Shown: piece by piece, positions 48,531 through 62,900 of the stretch | Position numbering within the stretch: the first letter of the stretch is position 1 | Layout: each line of letters begins with the position of its first letter | From: Trematomus loennbergii | Lineage: Eukaryota; Chordata; Actinopteri; Perciformes; Nototheniidae | Length of the DNA stretch: 64,000 bases | Assembly (NCBI GenBank): GCA_012861695.1 | Contig: JAAOOA010000026.1 | Span: forward strand, 23,024,080 to 23,088,079 | Direction: 5' to 3' | Notes under the pieces: generated by a model | Database searches by the model: none | Seen by the model: the letters and a program-made list of their open reading frames with translations, nothing else | What the model was told of the DNA's origin: nothing | Position numbers and translations under genes: made by a program

Positions 48531-49068
48531 TTAAAGGGGCCCTATTCTGCTCATTTCCAGGTTCATATTTGTATTTTGTTCCTTTACGCAGCGTCCACAC
48601 GGCGGCGTGCGTTGAAGCTTGCCAGCGGGCGTGTCTGAAACTCGACCAACAACCAATCACATGAATCTCCCGCCCCGGACACACAAGCACGCGGTTTGAT
48701 TGGCTAAAGCTTGTACTGGCATATGATTTGATTGGCTGACGCTTCCGCGGAAGCTTCAAAAGTTGAACATTGCGCAACGCGAGCAAAGCGAAGCAACGCT
48801 CCCACAATGCAGTTCGGCAAAGCGTGAGGTCACCCCATCCAAAGTGAATGGGCAGAAGCGTTGAAGCTTCAACGCACGCCGCCGTGTGGACGGGCCGTTA
48901 CTCTGACATGTCTCCATGCTTTAATGTTCAAAAAGCTATTTATTTTTCTCATACTGCCTGTGCTGCAGCACCTCTTTTCACCCTCGTCTGAAACCAGAGC
49001 CCGGTCTGCTCTGATTGGTTAGCTGGCCGGCTCTGTTGTGATAATAAGTAATAATATGGCCCATTTAA
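48531..49068. mobile_element. TTAA-type MITE (TTAAAGGGGCCCTATTCTG), copy 2, with nested insertion
   Basis: TTAAAGGGGCCCTATTCTGC at the left and TATGGCCCATTTAA at the right form the ends with TTAA borders. The body matches 30,352-30,660 on both sides of a nested foldback element (48,585-48,897). Confidence 0.7.
48585..48897. mobile_element. Foldback MITE CGTCCACACGGCGGCGTGCG, nested
   Basis: CGTCCACACGGCGGCGTGCG and the following TTGAAGCTT (48,592-48,620) are repeated as an exact reverse complement at 48,864-48,892. It is CpG-rich, unlike its surroundings. It interrupts the TTAA-type element, whose halves continue on both sides. Confidence 0.8.
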
Positions 49069-49743
49069 ATGGAATAAACGGCATCAAACTTCTCCCAACA
49101 AACAACATGTTAGTGATGTGCAGGTCAGGGTTTTTTATGACCTGAATAAATCATCCACCCAGACAACTTTATCCATCACAGTAGCATCAGGATGTTATGC
49201 CACTAACTGGAGTGAGCCTTCATCATTAATGATCGTACACGAAGTTTACAAGATGTGCCAACATGTAAAACTGTACAGGCTCAACTGATGAGGGCAGGGT
49301 ATGATGGAAACCATTTGTGGAAATATTGGGTAGCACCTCAGGAAGTGTTTGGCCGTATTTCAAAAACATTTAAGCTGCCCAGAAATGATTAAAGAAATAG
49401 GACGTTGGCAAAATAAGCGTTCACATACAGACGTAGACAACATGTTGTTAGAAACTGCTAATCTTTCCTAAATCTTGGCTGAAAACCTTTCCACTGCCTG
49501 TTGCATTCTTCTCCATGAGACACCCTGATTCCACTGAGATATTGGCTGTCCATGATATCAGCTGTGCTGGCAGATCCAACTTAGTTATTACATCTGCATA
49601 ACACGACACAAAATGCCTTACAAATATGTATGGATGATGTCATCCCAACAGAAACGAAGTCTAGTGTGTAATGTGTTTCAGCTGGGCTCCGTCTGCAGAG
49701 CTTTACTTCCTGTCTCCCTGCTTCTTTGACGCTCAGCGACACC

Positions 49744-49940
49744 CACTGAAAAAACTGAAAGGTTGACTTTAATTAAATGTATTATGTCAACAGATTTCAC
49801 ATCACTGTATTAGGTTATTTGAAAGCAATAACATTAAGTTAAAATATTAGGTTCAACTTAATATTATTGCCTATTACAGTGATGTGAAATCTGTTGACAT
49901 AATACATTTAATTAAAGTCAACGTTTTCGTTTCTTCAGTG
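49744..49940. mobile_element. Small MITE with 48-bp perfect inverted arms
   Basis: 49,762-49,809 (starts GTTGACTTTAATTAAATG) is the exact reverse complement of 49,875-49,922. Outside, CACTGAAAAAACTGAAA and TTTTCGTTTCTTCAGTG are imperfect outer ends. Inside, GCAATAACATTAAGTT pairs with AACTTAATATTATTGC. Total about 197 bp, hence nearly all stem. Confidence 0.85.
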
Positions 49941-50786
49941 TGTGTCCATCAAATCCTTGCACATTCAGACATTATGCAATCCTGCTGCTTCACAAGTGAT
50001 GCAGATCCTTTAACAAAGAAACCTGGGAGACCTCTTACCGGATTTAATTGCTGCTGCACACCAATCATACTTGTCTGGCAAACCTTTACCCATTTTCCAC
50101 TTAAATCAGCTTTGTTTGAGTTCCATGCTGGGGCTAGTTTTGGTTTGGAGATTGGTCAACTTGTGGATTTCCTAAAAACCCATTTGCTTTTCCACTAACT
50201 AGAGTCTGATAGGCGCCACGTCATGACATCGCCGTTTAGCTCGCCGCTTTTCCAAGCAATGCCACCACCAATTTTCCTCACAATGACAACAATGACAGAC
50301 TACGGCAAAACTGGGCTCATGTTGCTTTTATACTGTACTTACAAAGCCAGATTAAATTGCAAGCAAAACTCTTCCAGTAACTTTCTACTCTTCAACACAG
50401 TCCCCATGAACTTTAATACTGACTTTGATGTAAGCACCTCTTAGATATTAGTGCTAGCAGGGCAGTTTCGTACCAAGTTTTGGGGCTGGTGAGCTGGCGC
50501 CTTTGCAGTGGAAACACGATAAAACTGTTTAGGAGCTGGATCCGATTCCTAACCAGCTCTCAAACTGCCTCCATGGAAAAGCACTGTTGATCTTCTTTGG
50601 TGCGTCTTTCAATTATTTGTTAAAAGTGTATGCTATACCCTGCATCACTCATTTAATGTAGCTGCTTTCTGATCTCCTGCAAAGGCTAGCAAATTAACTA
50701 TTTCTGAACAACATGATTATCCCAAAGACACTTTTTGTATACATTGTTATGCTACCAAAACGATTGATAAATAACGTTAAATTCGG
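49941..50786. other. ralgps1 intron, nothing certain
   Basis: Words around 50,090-50,580 (AGTGGAAACACG, GGAGCTGGATCC) suggest an eroded foldback element without clear ends. No coding similarity. Confidence 0.3.
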
Positions 50787-51091
50787 TTAAAGTTTAGAGT
50801 AAATACCAAAGACATCATAATATGCTTTCTGTGTCTTTTCAAGTCTTATTTATATAGCACATTTTTAAACGATTTTGGTCGAGCCAAAGTGCTGTACATA
50901 TAATTAGTGTCTATGTTTGTGTAGCTGTACGTACCTGTCACTGTGTATGGATGTGTGTATACTGCAGGTGTGTGTGTGTGTGTGGTGTGTGTGTGTGTGT
51001 GTGTCAGTGTGAATATCTGTGTGTGTTTGTGCCCGTCAGTGTGTCTCTGTATGTGTGTGTACCTATCAGTGTGTATGTATGTGTGTCTGTC

Positions 51092-51134
<43 letters not shown>

Positions 51135-51224
51135 ATCTGTGGTGTTTGTGCCCATCAGTGTGTCTGTATGTATGTGTGTGTGTGTATGTGTGTACCTATC
51201 AGTGTGTATGTATGTGTGTCTGTC

Positions 51225-51271
<47 letters not shown>

Positions 51272-51427
51272 GTGTGTGTACCTATCAGTGTGTATGTATG
51301 TGTGTCTGTCACTGTGAATGTCTCTGTGTGTGTGTGTATGTATGTATGTATGTATGGTGTGTGTGTGTGTGTGTGGTGTGTTAAAAGTTTAGAGTAAAAT
51401 ACCAAAGACATCATAATATGTTTTCTG
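50787..51427. repeat. Direct repeat of about 45 bp flanking a complex (GT)n tract
   Basis: The block starting TTAAAGTTTAGAGTAAATACC and ending TCATAATATGCTTTCTG occurs at 50,787-50,831 and, nearly unchanged, at 51,381-51,427. Between them are a LINE-tail-like piece (TTATATAGCACATTTTTAAA, AAAGTGCTGTACA) and a (GT)n tract with TACCTATCAGTGTGTATGTA higher-order units (50,935-51,380). Confidence 0.8.
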
Positions 51428-52397
51428 CTATTTTCTTGATTTGATAAGTTAGATGTTGTTTCCTCACCGTTGTCTGTATACTCTAATTATAACTTTTCTT
51501 CGGTGATATTGTCCTTTTTACATTCATGCAATCAGAGCATACTGATTTGAATGAAACCTCTCTGATTGGAAAGTCTGGTGAGTGTCTTTCCTTACATGTT
51601 CAGTCATGGCCTTCCTCCTCATACTAATTCTAAAGCAAATGTAAAACGCATCACTTCCTGAAGGCTCATGAAAGACCATCCAAGCGCCATCTGTTTAGTC
51701 CAGTAAAGTAAGTAATGCATTGCTCCATCGGTCAGAAACAGTCATGACTGTCCTCCAGTGTGTTCTGTTTTCCTGACTACCTGTCGGCCATGATGAGACC
51801 CAGCAGAGTTCACTGTGTGCATGAAAAGAAGAAGAGACGGGAGAGTACAGGCCGGGACATGTCCTCCTTCATAATGCACAGGAAGGAAGGAAATGATGCG
51901 GGGCTGCATGACGTAAAGTATAAAGCCATTACAAGGTTCCCTAAGAATTTCTACACATAGAGGAAGATGAATGGCTCTGATATCACGCAATGCTGCATCT
52001 GGATGTTTCAACTTTGTATGAAGTCATTTATACGAGTATAATAATGTGTCCTTTTTGTTTATTTAGTCAAATGTGATGTTGACTTCCAGCGTACACAACC
52101 GTTACATCTAAACATGCATGTATATCAATCATAGATCAGTTTCCCTTCCCTAGTCAACCTCTCTTGATTTAATCCATTAACAAAGACCTGTGCAATTTTA
52201 AACAATTAAGTCACTGAATTTTTATTGAAAGTGTTTGTCAGGTGTTATGTAACCAGCAGCAGTTTCTATGACAACATAACAAACGCTGTCCTAACTTCAC
52301 CTCTGCTTTTGGCAAAGTGTGTGAAAAGACAATCCCTGCTCTCACTGATAAATCTCAGCGTGCAGAGATCAAAGAGATAACACACATAAGAGGGGGG
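51428..52397. other. ralgps1 intron, nothing recognised
   Basis: No gene or defined repeat. Confidence 0.4.
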
Positions 52398-52674
52398 GTG
52401 TGTGTGTGAGAGAGCGTCTGTTTGTTAGTTTTGTGTTTGTGTGTGTGTGATGCTGTGTGTTGTGTGTGTGTGAATGATGTTGTGTCTGTGTGTGTGTGTG
52501 TATTTGTATGTGAATGTCTTTGTGTAGTTGTTTGTACCTGTCAGTGTGTATGTGTGTGTGCATGTTCAGGTTTGTGTGTCTGGCAGTGTGTATGTGTGTG
52601 TGCATGTTCAGGTTTGTGTGTCTGGCAGTGTGTATGTCGGTCACTGTGAATGTATGTGTGTGTAGGTGTGTGCG
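52398..52674. repeat. Complex (GT)n minisatellite
   Basis: GT runs with a 50-bp unit GTGCATGTTCAGGTTTGTGT plus GTCTGGCAGTGTGTATGTGT present twice (52,559 and 52,600). It shares the phrase TACCTGTCAGTGTGTATGTG with the tracts at 46.6 and 51.2 kb. Confidence 0.85.
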
Positions 52675-52804
52675 TGTCAAATGTTTCTGCCCGGCGATAG
52701 TGTTGCTACTGTGTGGCATACACTCACAAATCGCTGCAGGTGTGTAGTTGAGAACAAAGTTAAATAGAGTGTAAAGAGAGGTGTGGTCCAAGCATGGGGG
52801 CGAA

Positions 52805-55680
<2,876 letters not shown>

Positions 55681-56925
55681 CAGAGGTCAGGGAAGTACTC
55701 AGGTCTTGTACTTGAGTAAAAGTACCAGAGTGTAGGAATACTCTGTTACAAGTAAAAGTCCTGCAATTCAAAATGTTACTCAAGTAAAAGTAGAAAAGTA
55801 TTATCATCAAAATATAGTTAAAGTACCAAAAGTAGTCATTATGCAGATTGGTCCATTTCAGAATAATATATATGATATTACATTACATTACATTTAGCTA
55901 ACGCTTTTATCCAAAGCGACTTACAAGAAGTGCATTCGACCAAGAAGATACAAACTTGAAGAAAACAGAATCATATAAGTACATCAGGTTTCATGGAGCC
56001 AAAACATTTCAAGTGCTACTCAACTAGCTTTAGATAAGCCAGTCCTTTGTTAGTATATAAGTGCTTTGATAGTAATTGTATCGCTCGAAGTGGAGTCGAA
56101 AGAGATGAGTTTTCAGTCAGCGCCGGAAGATGTGTAAGCTTTCTGCTGTCCTGATGTCAATGGGGAGCTCATTCCACCATTTGGAGCCAGGATAGCAAAC
56201 CCACGTGTTTCTGCTGATGGGAACTTGGGTCCCCCTCGCAGTGCGGGTGCAGCGAGCCGTTTGGCGATGCAGAGCAGAGTGCGTGCTGGGGTGTATGGTT
56301 TAACCATGTCCTGGATGTAGGAAGGGCCAGATCCATTCACAGCATGGTACGCTAGCACCAGTGTCTTGAATGGATTCTAGCAGTTACTGGAAGCCAGTGA
56401 AGGGAGCGGAGGAGCGGTGTGGTGTGGGAAATGTAGGAAGGTTGAAGACCAGACGAGCCGCTGCATTCTGGATGAGCTGCAGAGGTCGGATGGCACATGC
56501 AGGTAGACCAGCCAGGAGGGAGTTGCAGTAGTCTAGAAGTGAGATGACGAGAGCCTGGACCAGAAGCTGTGTCGCTTTCTGGGTTAGGATATGTTTTATA
56601 ATGATTGATCATAAAGTGTTCTCAAAGCTGGTAAAGGTGCAGCTAGTTTGAATGACTTTGTATACTGCAGGGTAGCTTGTGGATTTACTCCAGGTGGAAC
56701 TAAAGTCTGATTTAACACTTGATTATATTTCACATCATTCATCCACATCTGTAAAGTAACTAAAGGTATTAAATACATGTAGTGGAGGAAAAGTACACCA
56801 TTTACCTCTGAACTGTAGTGGAGTAGATGTACAAAATAGCATAACATGTAAAGTAAAAGTCCCTCAAATAATACTTGAGATTACTACTTACTTGAGTAAA
56901 TGTATTAAGTTACTTTACACCACTT
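55681..56925. mobile_element. hAT-like MITE split by a LINE insertion
   Basis: Starts CAGAGGTCAGGGAAGTACTC and carries the family blocks AGTGTAGGAATACTCTGTTA and CATTATGCAGATTGGTCC. It resumes after the insertion at 56,588 with ATGTTTTATAATG and ends near TACTTTACACCACTTCC. ATCATC flanks both sides (55,675 and 56,926), a possible target duplication. Confidence 0.65.
55879..56587 (-). mobile_element. UnaL2-type (L2 clade) LINE 3' fragment
   Basis: Read on the - strand it ends with TTGTAAGTCGCTTTGGATAA AAGCGTTAGC and a TGTAATGTAATG tail; the GGATA loop on a short stem is the conserved 3' recognition structure of UnaL2-like LINEs. Upstream, the frame HTTPLLRSLHWLPVTARIHS is the usual C-terminal end of the L2 polyprotein, preceded by frame-shifted ECSGSSGLQP. 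The flanks GATAT / GATAT are a likely target duplication. Confidence 0.85.
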
Positions 56926-57451
56926 CCATCATCTCTACAAAGATCTGGACGCTTAACATTCAGCATGTAGCAGTTGAATTGCTCTCCTGGACAGAGAAAT
57001 GAGAACAAATTGAGATAAATCTGGAAAAGATCGATCTTAAATGTCATGTGTGGTTGTGTGTCTCTGAGCGGTTTCTCTGGGGCCAGTGGGTGTCTTGATG
57101 TCATGTTCCATAGAAAGCGAGACATGAAAGAAAGCCTGACATGCTGCAGAACATCTCACCGCCTGAACTGTTGCAGATGTGACGGTACACACGTAATTGC
57201 TTAAATCAAACTTGGCTTAAGCCATTGTGACACAACTAAGTGGACGTGTTTGGATGCTACGTCGGAGCTTCGCTATGCAGTCCTGGGATATGTGGTCAAG
57301 TTGTTTATCTGGTCATTGGCTTCATGGATTTGCACAGAATTCAGTTTGAAAGACCTGGGGTGAGGAGTTGGACAGCGAAATTTAATTATTGATTAAAGCA
57401 GTCACTAATTACAAAAATATCTTAATTTCTGTACATTCCCCTTTTAATGGT

Positions 57452-58046
57452 AAATGGTAAATGGACTGTACTTATAAAGCGCTTTAAGACCCCTCAAAGC
57501 GCTTTACATACTACATGTCGTTCACCCATTCATACAGAGCAGTGTACCTTACTCTAGGAACTAACATTCATACTAGGGCTGTGCGATTATGGCAAAAATC
57601 ATAATCACGATTATTGTGGTCAATAATTGATCTCACGATTATTAAAAACGTAATTTACTTTGAAAACATCCATTATTGAAAAAACAGTATGTTTTTAACA
57701 GTTGATTACCCTTAACTTTAAGTATAATTAAACTGAAAAGCCAATAAAAAAAAAAAGAAATTAATTAATTTTTTTTTTTTTATTATAAAAATAATAATCG
57801 TTTTATTTCGATTACATTGTTTTCGTAATCGTTGCAAGCCAAAATCGTAATCAAGATTAAAATACGATTAATTGCACAGCCCTAATTCATACACATTCAC
57901 ACACCGTTGGCGAGCCATCGGGAGCAACTCAGGGTTCAGTATCTTGCCCAAGGATACATCGACATGTTGACTGCACGGGCTGGGATCGAACCCACAACCT
58001 TCTGGTTGAAAGACGACCGCACTCCCTCGCAGCCACAGTCGCCCTT
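57452..58046 (-). repeat. Fish interspersed repeat with tRNA-like B box, split by a MITE
   Basis: The left half (57,452-57,573) has GGTAAATGGACTGTACTTAT and AAGCGCTTTACATAC. The right half (57,893-58,046) has CGAGCCATCGGGAGCAACTC, TATCTTGCCCAAGGATACAT and GGGATCGAACCCACAACC, which on the - strand reads GGTTGTGGGTTCGATCCC, resembling a tRNA B box. Family membership is not assigned. Confidence 0.6.
57574..57884. mobile_element. hAT-type MITE with perfect 8-bp target duplication
   Basis: The perfect 11-bp inverted ends TAGGGCTGTGC / GCACAGCCCTA bound a 311-bp AT-rich element. ATTCATAC occurs immediately on both sides (57,566-57,573 and 57,885-57,892). Removing the element and one duplicate restores a continuous host repeat. 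An 8-bp duplication is the hallmark of hAT transposition. Confidence 0.92.
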
Positions 58047-58568
58047 TACATCCTACAGAGCTGATTTCTTTCCCGCACATTGATTGAAATCAGTTACAAA
58101 GTAGCCTCACTACAATCTAGGGTCAATTCAAAGTCCGACACCATTTAAAATATAAAATAATTAAGAGACATTCTTTGACAATTAAATACATGGGATTTAG
58201 GTGTTTCAAAAAAGGTGTCAATGGTGAATCTGCAGTGACATAAAGGGTCTTACATATTTGTTATTGTATGCAAAAAAAAAATTCTATATGCCAAAGGTCT
58301 GATCAAACTTCAATTCCTGAAAGCAGCAGAATGATTTGTAATGCTTTTCTATTCATCACCAACATATTGGCTGTTTGATGTGAAATCATTCAGCTCTGAA
58401 GTGTATGCCAATTCTCGTGAGTTTCCGAGCATCTAATGGACTGAAAAATGTGTTGTGCAAAACTAAAATAATATAATTAATACAGCTTGGGCATTAATGA
58501 ATGCAGCTTTATGCATCCAACATTTGTGACGCATTTAAATATGCAAAAGAAACTAAAACAAATTGAGT

Positions 58569-58602
<34 letters not shown>

Positions 58603-59055
58603 CTATAGTATATGTTATAAGCAAATGCTATAAGCAAAATGTGTGATATTAACCAAGTTACTGTATCAAATGTGTTATATGGAATAGGAAGAAACCAATA
58701 TAGTAATTTGAGGGCCAATATTGATATGATTATTATAAATCAGTGTTATTTTTGTATATTGATTGTTGTGCTTTTATTTAGGTCTTAATGTGTGCATATG
58801 TATAAATGTGTCTTTGATTGTGTGTATTTTTTTTATATAGGTATATACATATTTGCATACATATTTTTATATATATATTTTTTTACGGGATTTCTATCTC
58901 TCCGTCTGTACACACAAACTGAAAGAGACTGACTGACTGACTGATAATGTAAACATGTTGAATATAACAGTGGATTTCCCCTGATGTGAAGTTTTTCTTT
59001 AGCTAATGCAGTGAGAGAAGAGACATTGACTGATCATCTCTCCCACTCTGTTCCA
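58047..59055. other. Upstream intron sequence of angptl2
   Basis: AT-rich with a (GT)n run at 58,567-58,602. A splice acceptor CTCTGTTCCAG ends at about 59,056. Confidence 0.45.
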
Positions 59056-59089
59056 GGAATCATCTTGGCTCGTGCAGCAGGACTGTGCT

Positions 59090-59989
59090 ATGATTCTCCC
59101 TGCGGGGGTGTTGCTGGGGCTCCTGTTGCTCTCCGGACCCCAGTCCTCTCTCCAAGGAGGCACTCAGGAAATCGAGAACAGTGATGAGATCCTGGAGAGA
59201 GAGTTCATCTTCGCCCCAAACGGCAAAAACGAGCCGTCGTTGACCACAGCCGCTCCCACACGGACAAATGTTCCTACACGTTTATTGTCCCTGAGCAGAA
59301 AAGCACTGGGGCCATCTGTGTGAACTCCAAGGAGCCCGAGGAATTGCTGGAGAACCGGGTCAATAAGCAGGAGCTGGACTGCTGAACACTGAGCTTCAGA
59401 AGCAGCGCCGGCAGATCGAAGCTCTGCAGCAGCTGATACAAGTCGACGGGGGGTGGTGAATGAAGTCAAGCTCCTGCGCAAGGAGAGCCGCAACATGAAC
59501 TCCAGAGTGACGCAGCTCTACATGCAACTGCTGCACGAGATCATCCGCAAACGAGACAACGCTCTGGAGGCGTCGCAGCTGGAGACCAGAGTGCTCAACC
59601 ACACGAACCAGATGGGAACGCTCGGCTTACGTACAGCGACCTGGAGCACAAGTACCAGCGTCTGTCGGCCCTCGCAAACAACCAGAGCGCCCTCCTGCTG
59701 CACCTGGAGAAGCATTGTCAACGGGGGGGACACTCGTACGGTGTGGTGCGGGAACGGATACGCCCGGTCTACCCACAACCCCCTGTGGTGCCTCAGCCTC
59801 CCGTACAGATGCCTGAACTGTCTCCCGGAGGATACAGACCCTACGATCCTCAGAAACACACCCGGCACCCCATCAACCGCATGAATAATGAGATACAGAA
59901 CGACCAGAACGACCAGAACTCTAAAGCAGTCCCGCCTCCACTGCCCACGATGCCAAGCGCTGCATACAGCTTTACAAGTGAGCCTGCTG
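59090..59989 (+). CDS. angptl2: angptl2 first coding exon, four single-base losses
   Basis: ATG at 59,090 follows an acceptor at about 59,056; the in-frame codons upstream contain no ATG. The exon covers the signal peptide, coiled coil and linker, ending PPPLPTMPSAAYSFTSEPA before GTAAGT. Frame breaks by one missing base lie near 59,238 (after PSL), 59,382 (CTGGA-CTG), 59,447-59,453 (G run before VVNEV) and 59,629 (before the YSDLEHKY codons). The exon is 900 nt where the phase of the next exon requires 904, exactly four short. Confidence 0.92.
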
Positions 59990-62900
59990 GTAAGTAGATA
60001 ATACACATAGTAATAAAGCTTTGATTGTATAGCACTTTTCATATACAAGGTGCAGCTCAAAGTGCTTTAACAACAAGGCACAAATCACAAATTAAAACTA
60101 AAATGAATAAATTCACTTCAGGTCAAACGTTAGAATAATATAACAAATCAAGGGGCACAAGGAAGTAAAAGGTGATGAGTTAAAGAAAATTTAAAGGGGA
60201 CCTATTATGCAAAATGCACTTTTGTACGTCTTTTATACATGAATATGTGTCCCCGGTGTTCCAGGGAACTCACCAAGTGTCAGAAAACACAACCCTCTCT
60301 ATTTTCCTCCATACCCAAATCTCTAAAAAAGGGGCTGCAACGGATCTGATAAAAACTGATCCAGATTTGAACACTGTCCTGACGTCAGGACGGTGGCACT
60401 ACGGCTATTGGGCCAACTCCACCAATCAGGAGGATACAGCCACGGCCATTGCCGTTCGAAAGCGCTGGAGACGCTGTAGTACATATGCCAGGCCTCTAGA
60501 TGGTGCTGTTCTCACAGAATCAGCCCTTGCAAAAACAGAGCTAAACATTTCAAATTGAGCGAAATGAGGCATGGCTAAAATGCATGATCTGTTTGGTATT
60601 TTGAAAAAAAAAAAGTATAAATATGCCTTATATACTGTAGTATGGTCCTACACTATATTATTCAAATATAGCATGATAGGTCCACTTTAAATAAGCGATG
60701 TGGCGAATACAACTATAAAATACATTTAAATAACCTGGCCACAAAGACCCTCAATCTAAGCCCCATCTCATGAAAAGGTGTTCTCGACAAAGTTCAAAGG
60801 CCTTATTGTCATATGCACAGCTACAGTGTGGTTGTAATCTCAAGTCCCAGGCTCCTCCAACAATGCAACATAAATATATATAAGACATAAAACTATAAAA
60901 CAAATAAAAACTCAATAAAAATAGTGCAAGAACAAATTGAAGAATTAAAATAGTGCAAGACGTACGTAGTGCAAGTAAGTGCAAGTAATGCAGAAGAAGT
61001 TACCTATATACAAGAACAATGGAATAAGCCGAGCTAGAAATAGAGCGTAAACTGAAATGCTGCACAGTGAAATAGATTACTGCTTATTGTAATAATAGAT
61101 AAACATGTGACAAGATACAGAACCCCGAATTGTACACCAATAATGTGCGTGTGTGTTTATTGGTCCTGATAAGTGTGTGGTAGCCTTTCTCATCAGTATA
61201 TGAATGTGTGTGAGTGTGAGTGTGAGTGTGAGTGTGTGTGTGTGTTGTAAAACAGTTTGATTGGTTTCTGAAGCCTATAAAAGAGCAGTGTAAACGCCGT
61301 CCACTTATCATTTTTCTTCAGTGATAAAGCTCTATGACAACATGCTCACAGAAAATTACAGATGCCTTTTTTGAAAGATGACTGCAGCTGCAAGTGATTA
61401 ACGAGATCCTTTAATGACACTAATGACACAACCCACTGGGAGTCTGAGTGCACCAAAAACACTTTCCAGCCTCTTTTAGACGCTTTAAAAGAACTGTGGA
61501 AAGTCTGTTCTTGCATCTGGCACTATCCTGCAATTGGTAGCAGATCTGGCGGTTTTAGTGCCTTCCTTCAGTGAAACCATCACATCTGACTACAGTCCGC
61601 CAGCAGGACTCACTGGAGGGCTTTATTGAAAAGTTAATCTTGTTTTTGGATTGTCCCTCTCGGTTTAAAAGAGACAGGATCCATCTCAGAACAGGCTGTT
61701 GGCTAAACTGTAGCATACGGTACAGTCCCTGCGATGTCCTTTTGCTCACCCGCAAATGAAACTAGTAACCAGTGTACATACTGGTCCTGCAAGGTGCTCT
61801 AGGGCGGCTTTTGGTGATGAGATGGCACAAAAACTGTGGGAGATCAGCTGCAACATGCTTGGCATCACCTGGCAGTAAACAGTGGCATATCAACTGTGCG
61901 GTGAAGGACATTGGATGCTATATATCATCTTTTAAAGAACACTTTTATAGAGATTTTAAAGGTCCCCTATTATACTGTTTTTCATCAATATATTATAGGT
62001 CTCAGATATATACAGAACATGTCTCTGAAGTGTTTGGCTGAAACACCAAACAGATCATTGCAGCATCCCATAATCCCCTCTGTTTCAGCCCTGTTTCCAA
62101 AGTGCTGATTCTCTGTCTGTTACTTCAGATGAAAATAAGGAGCCCCTCCCCACACCCCTCAGAGGATATTTGGTTAAAAGAACACAATAGCCGCTTTCAC
62201 ACCAAGTACTTTGCCGTACCTAGGGGGGGTTACCTTGGTTGCTGATTGGCTAATGGTTACACAAGACAAAACATCGTTATGACATCATAAAGTGGCCAAA
62301 ATCTGATCAGCTCATTTTCAGACAGGTTTTTATAGAAATGGATCAGGACAAAAAGAGAGAGAATCTTTGTTCCTGAAACTTTCAGAATCTCTTTACACAG
62401 AGGGGACACATGTTGATGTAGAAGAGACATGAAGAAGAGGGGACACATGTTGATGTAGAAGAGACATGAAGAGAGGGACACATGTTGATGTAGAAGAGAC
62501 ATGAAGAAGAGGGGACACATGTTGATGTAGAAGAGACATGAAAAGGTGGATTTTGCATAATAGGTGACCTTTAAATTGCGGCTTTAGGGTGAACCCTGAC
62601 TGGTGTAGAGTCTGAGGAGCTGTTGCTGGCTGTGGCCTTGTGATGGAGATTACTGAATATTTAGATCATGGACTTGAGAGTAGAAGGAGCAAGGTACTAT
62701 ATGTTAAGAGCAATCAGCTGAGAAGACATGGACACACACACTGTTGTATGTGTGTGTGTGTGTTGGCTGTCATCTCCATGGAAACTCGGCAGAGAAAAAT
62801 AAAAGCATGTTTATGTAGAAAAACATGAAGAAGTGGATTTTGCATAATAGGTGACCTTTAAATAACACTTTTATAGAGATATTAATGTTACTTTCCTGCT

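Noticed and set aside
57960..58010. A tRNA gene from the B-box-like GGTTCGATCCC
   Set aside because: No cloverleaf around it; it belongs to an interspersed repeat split by a MITE.
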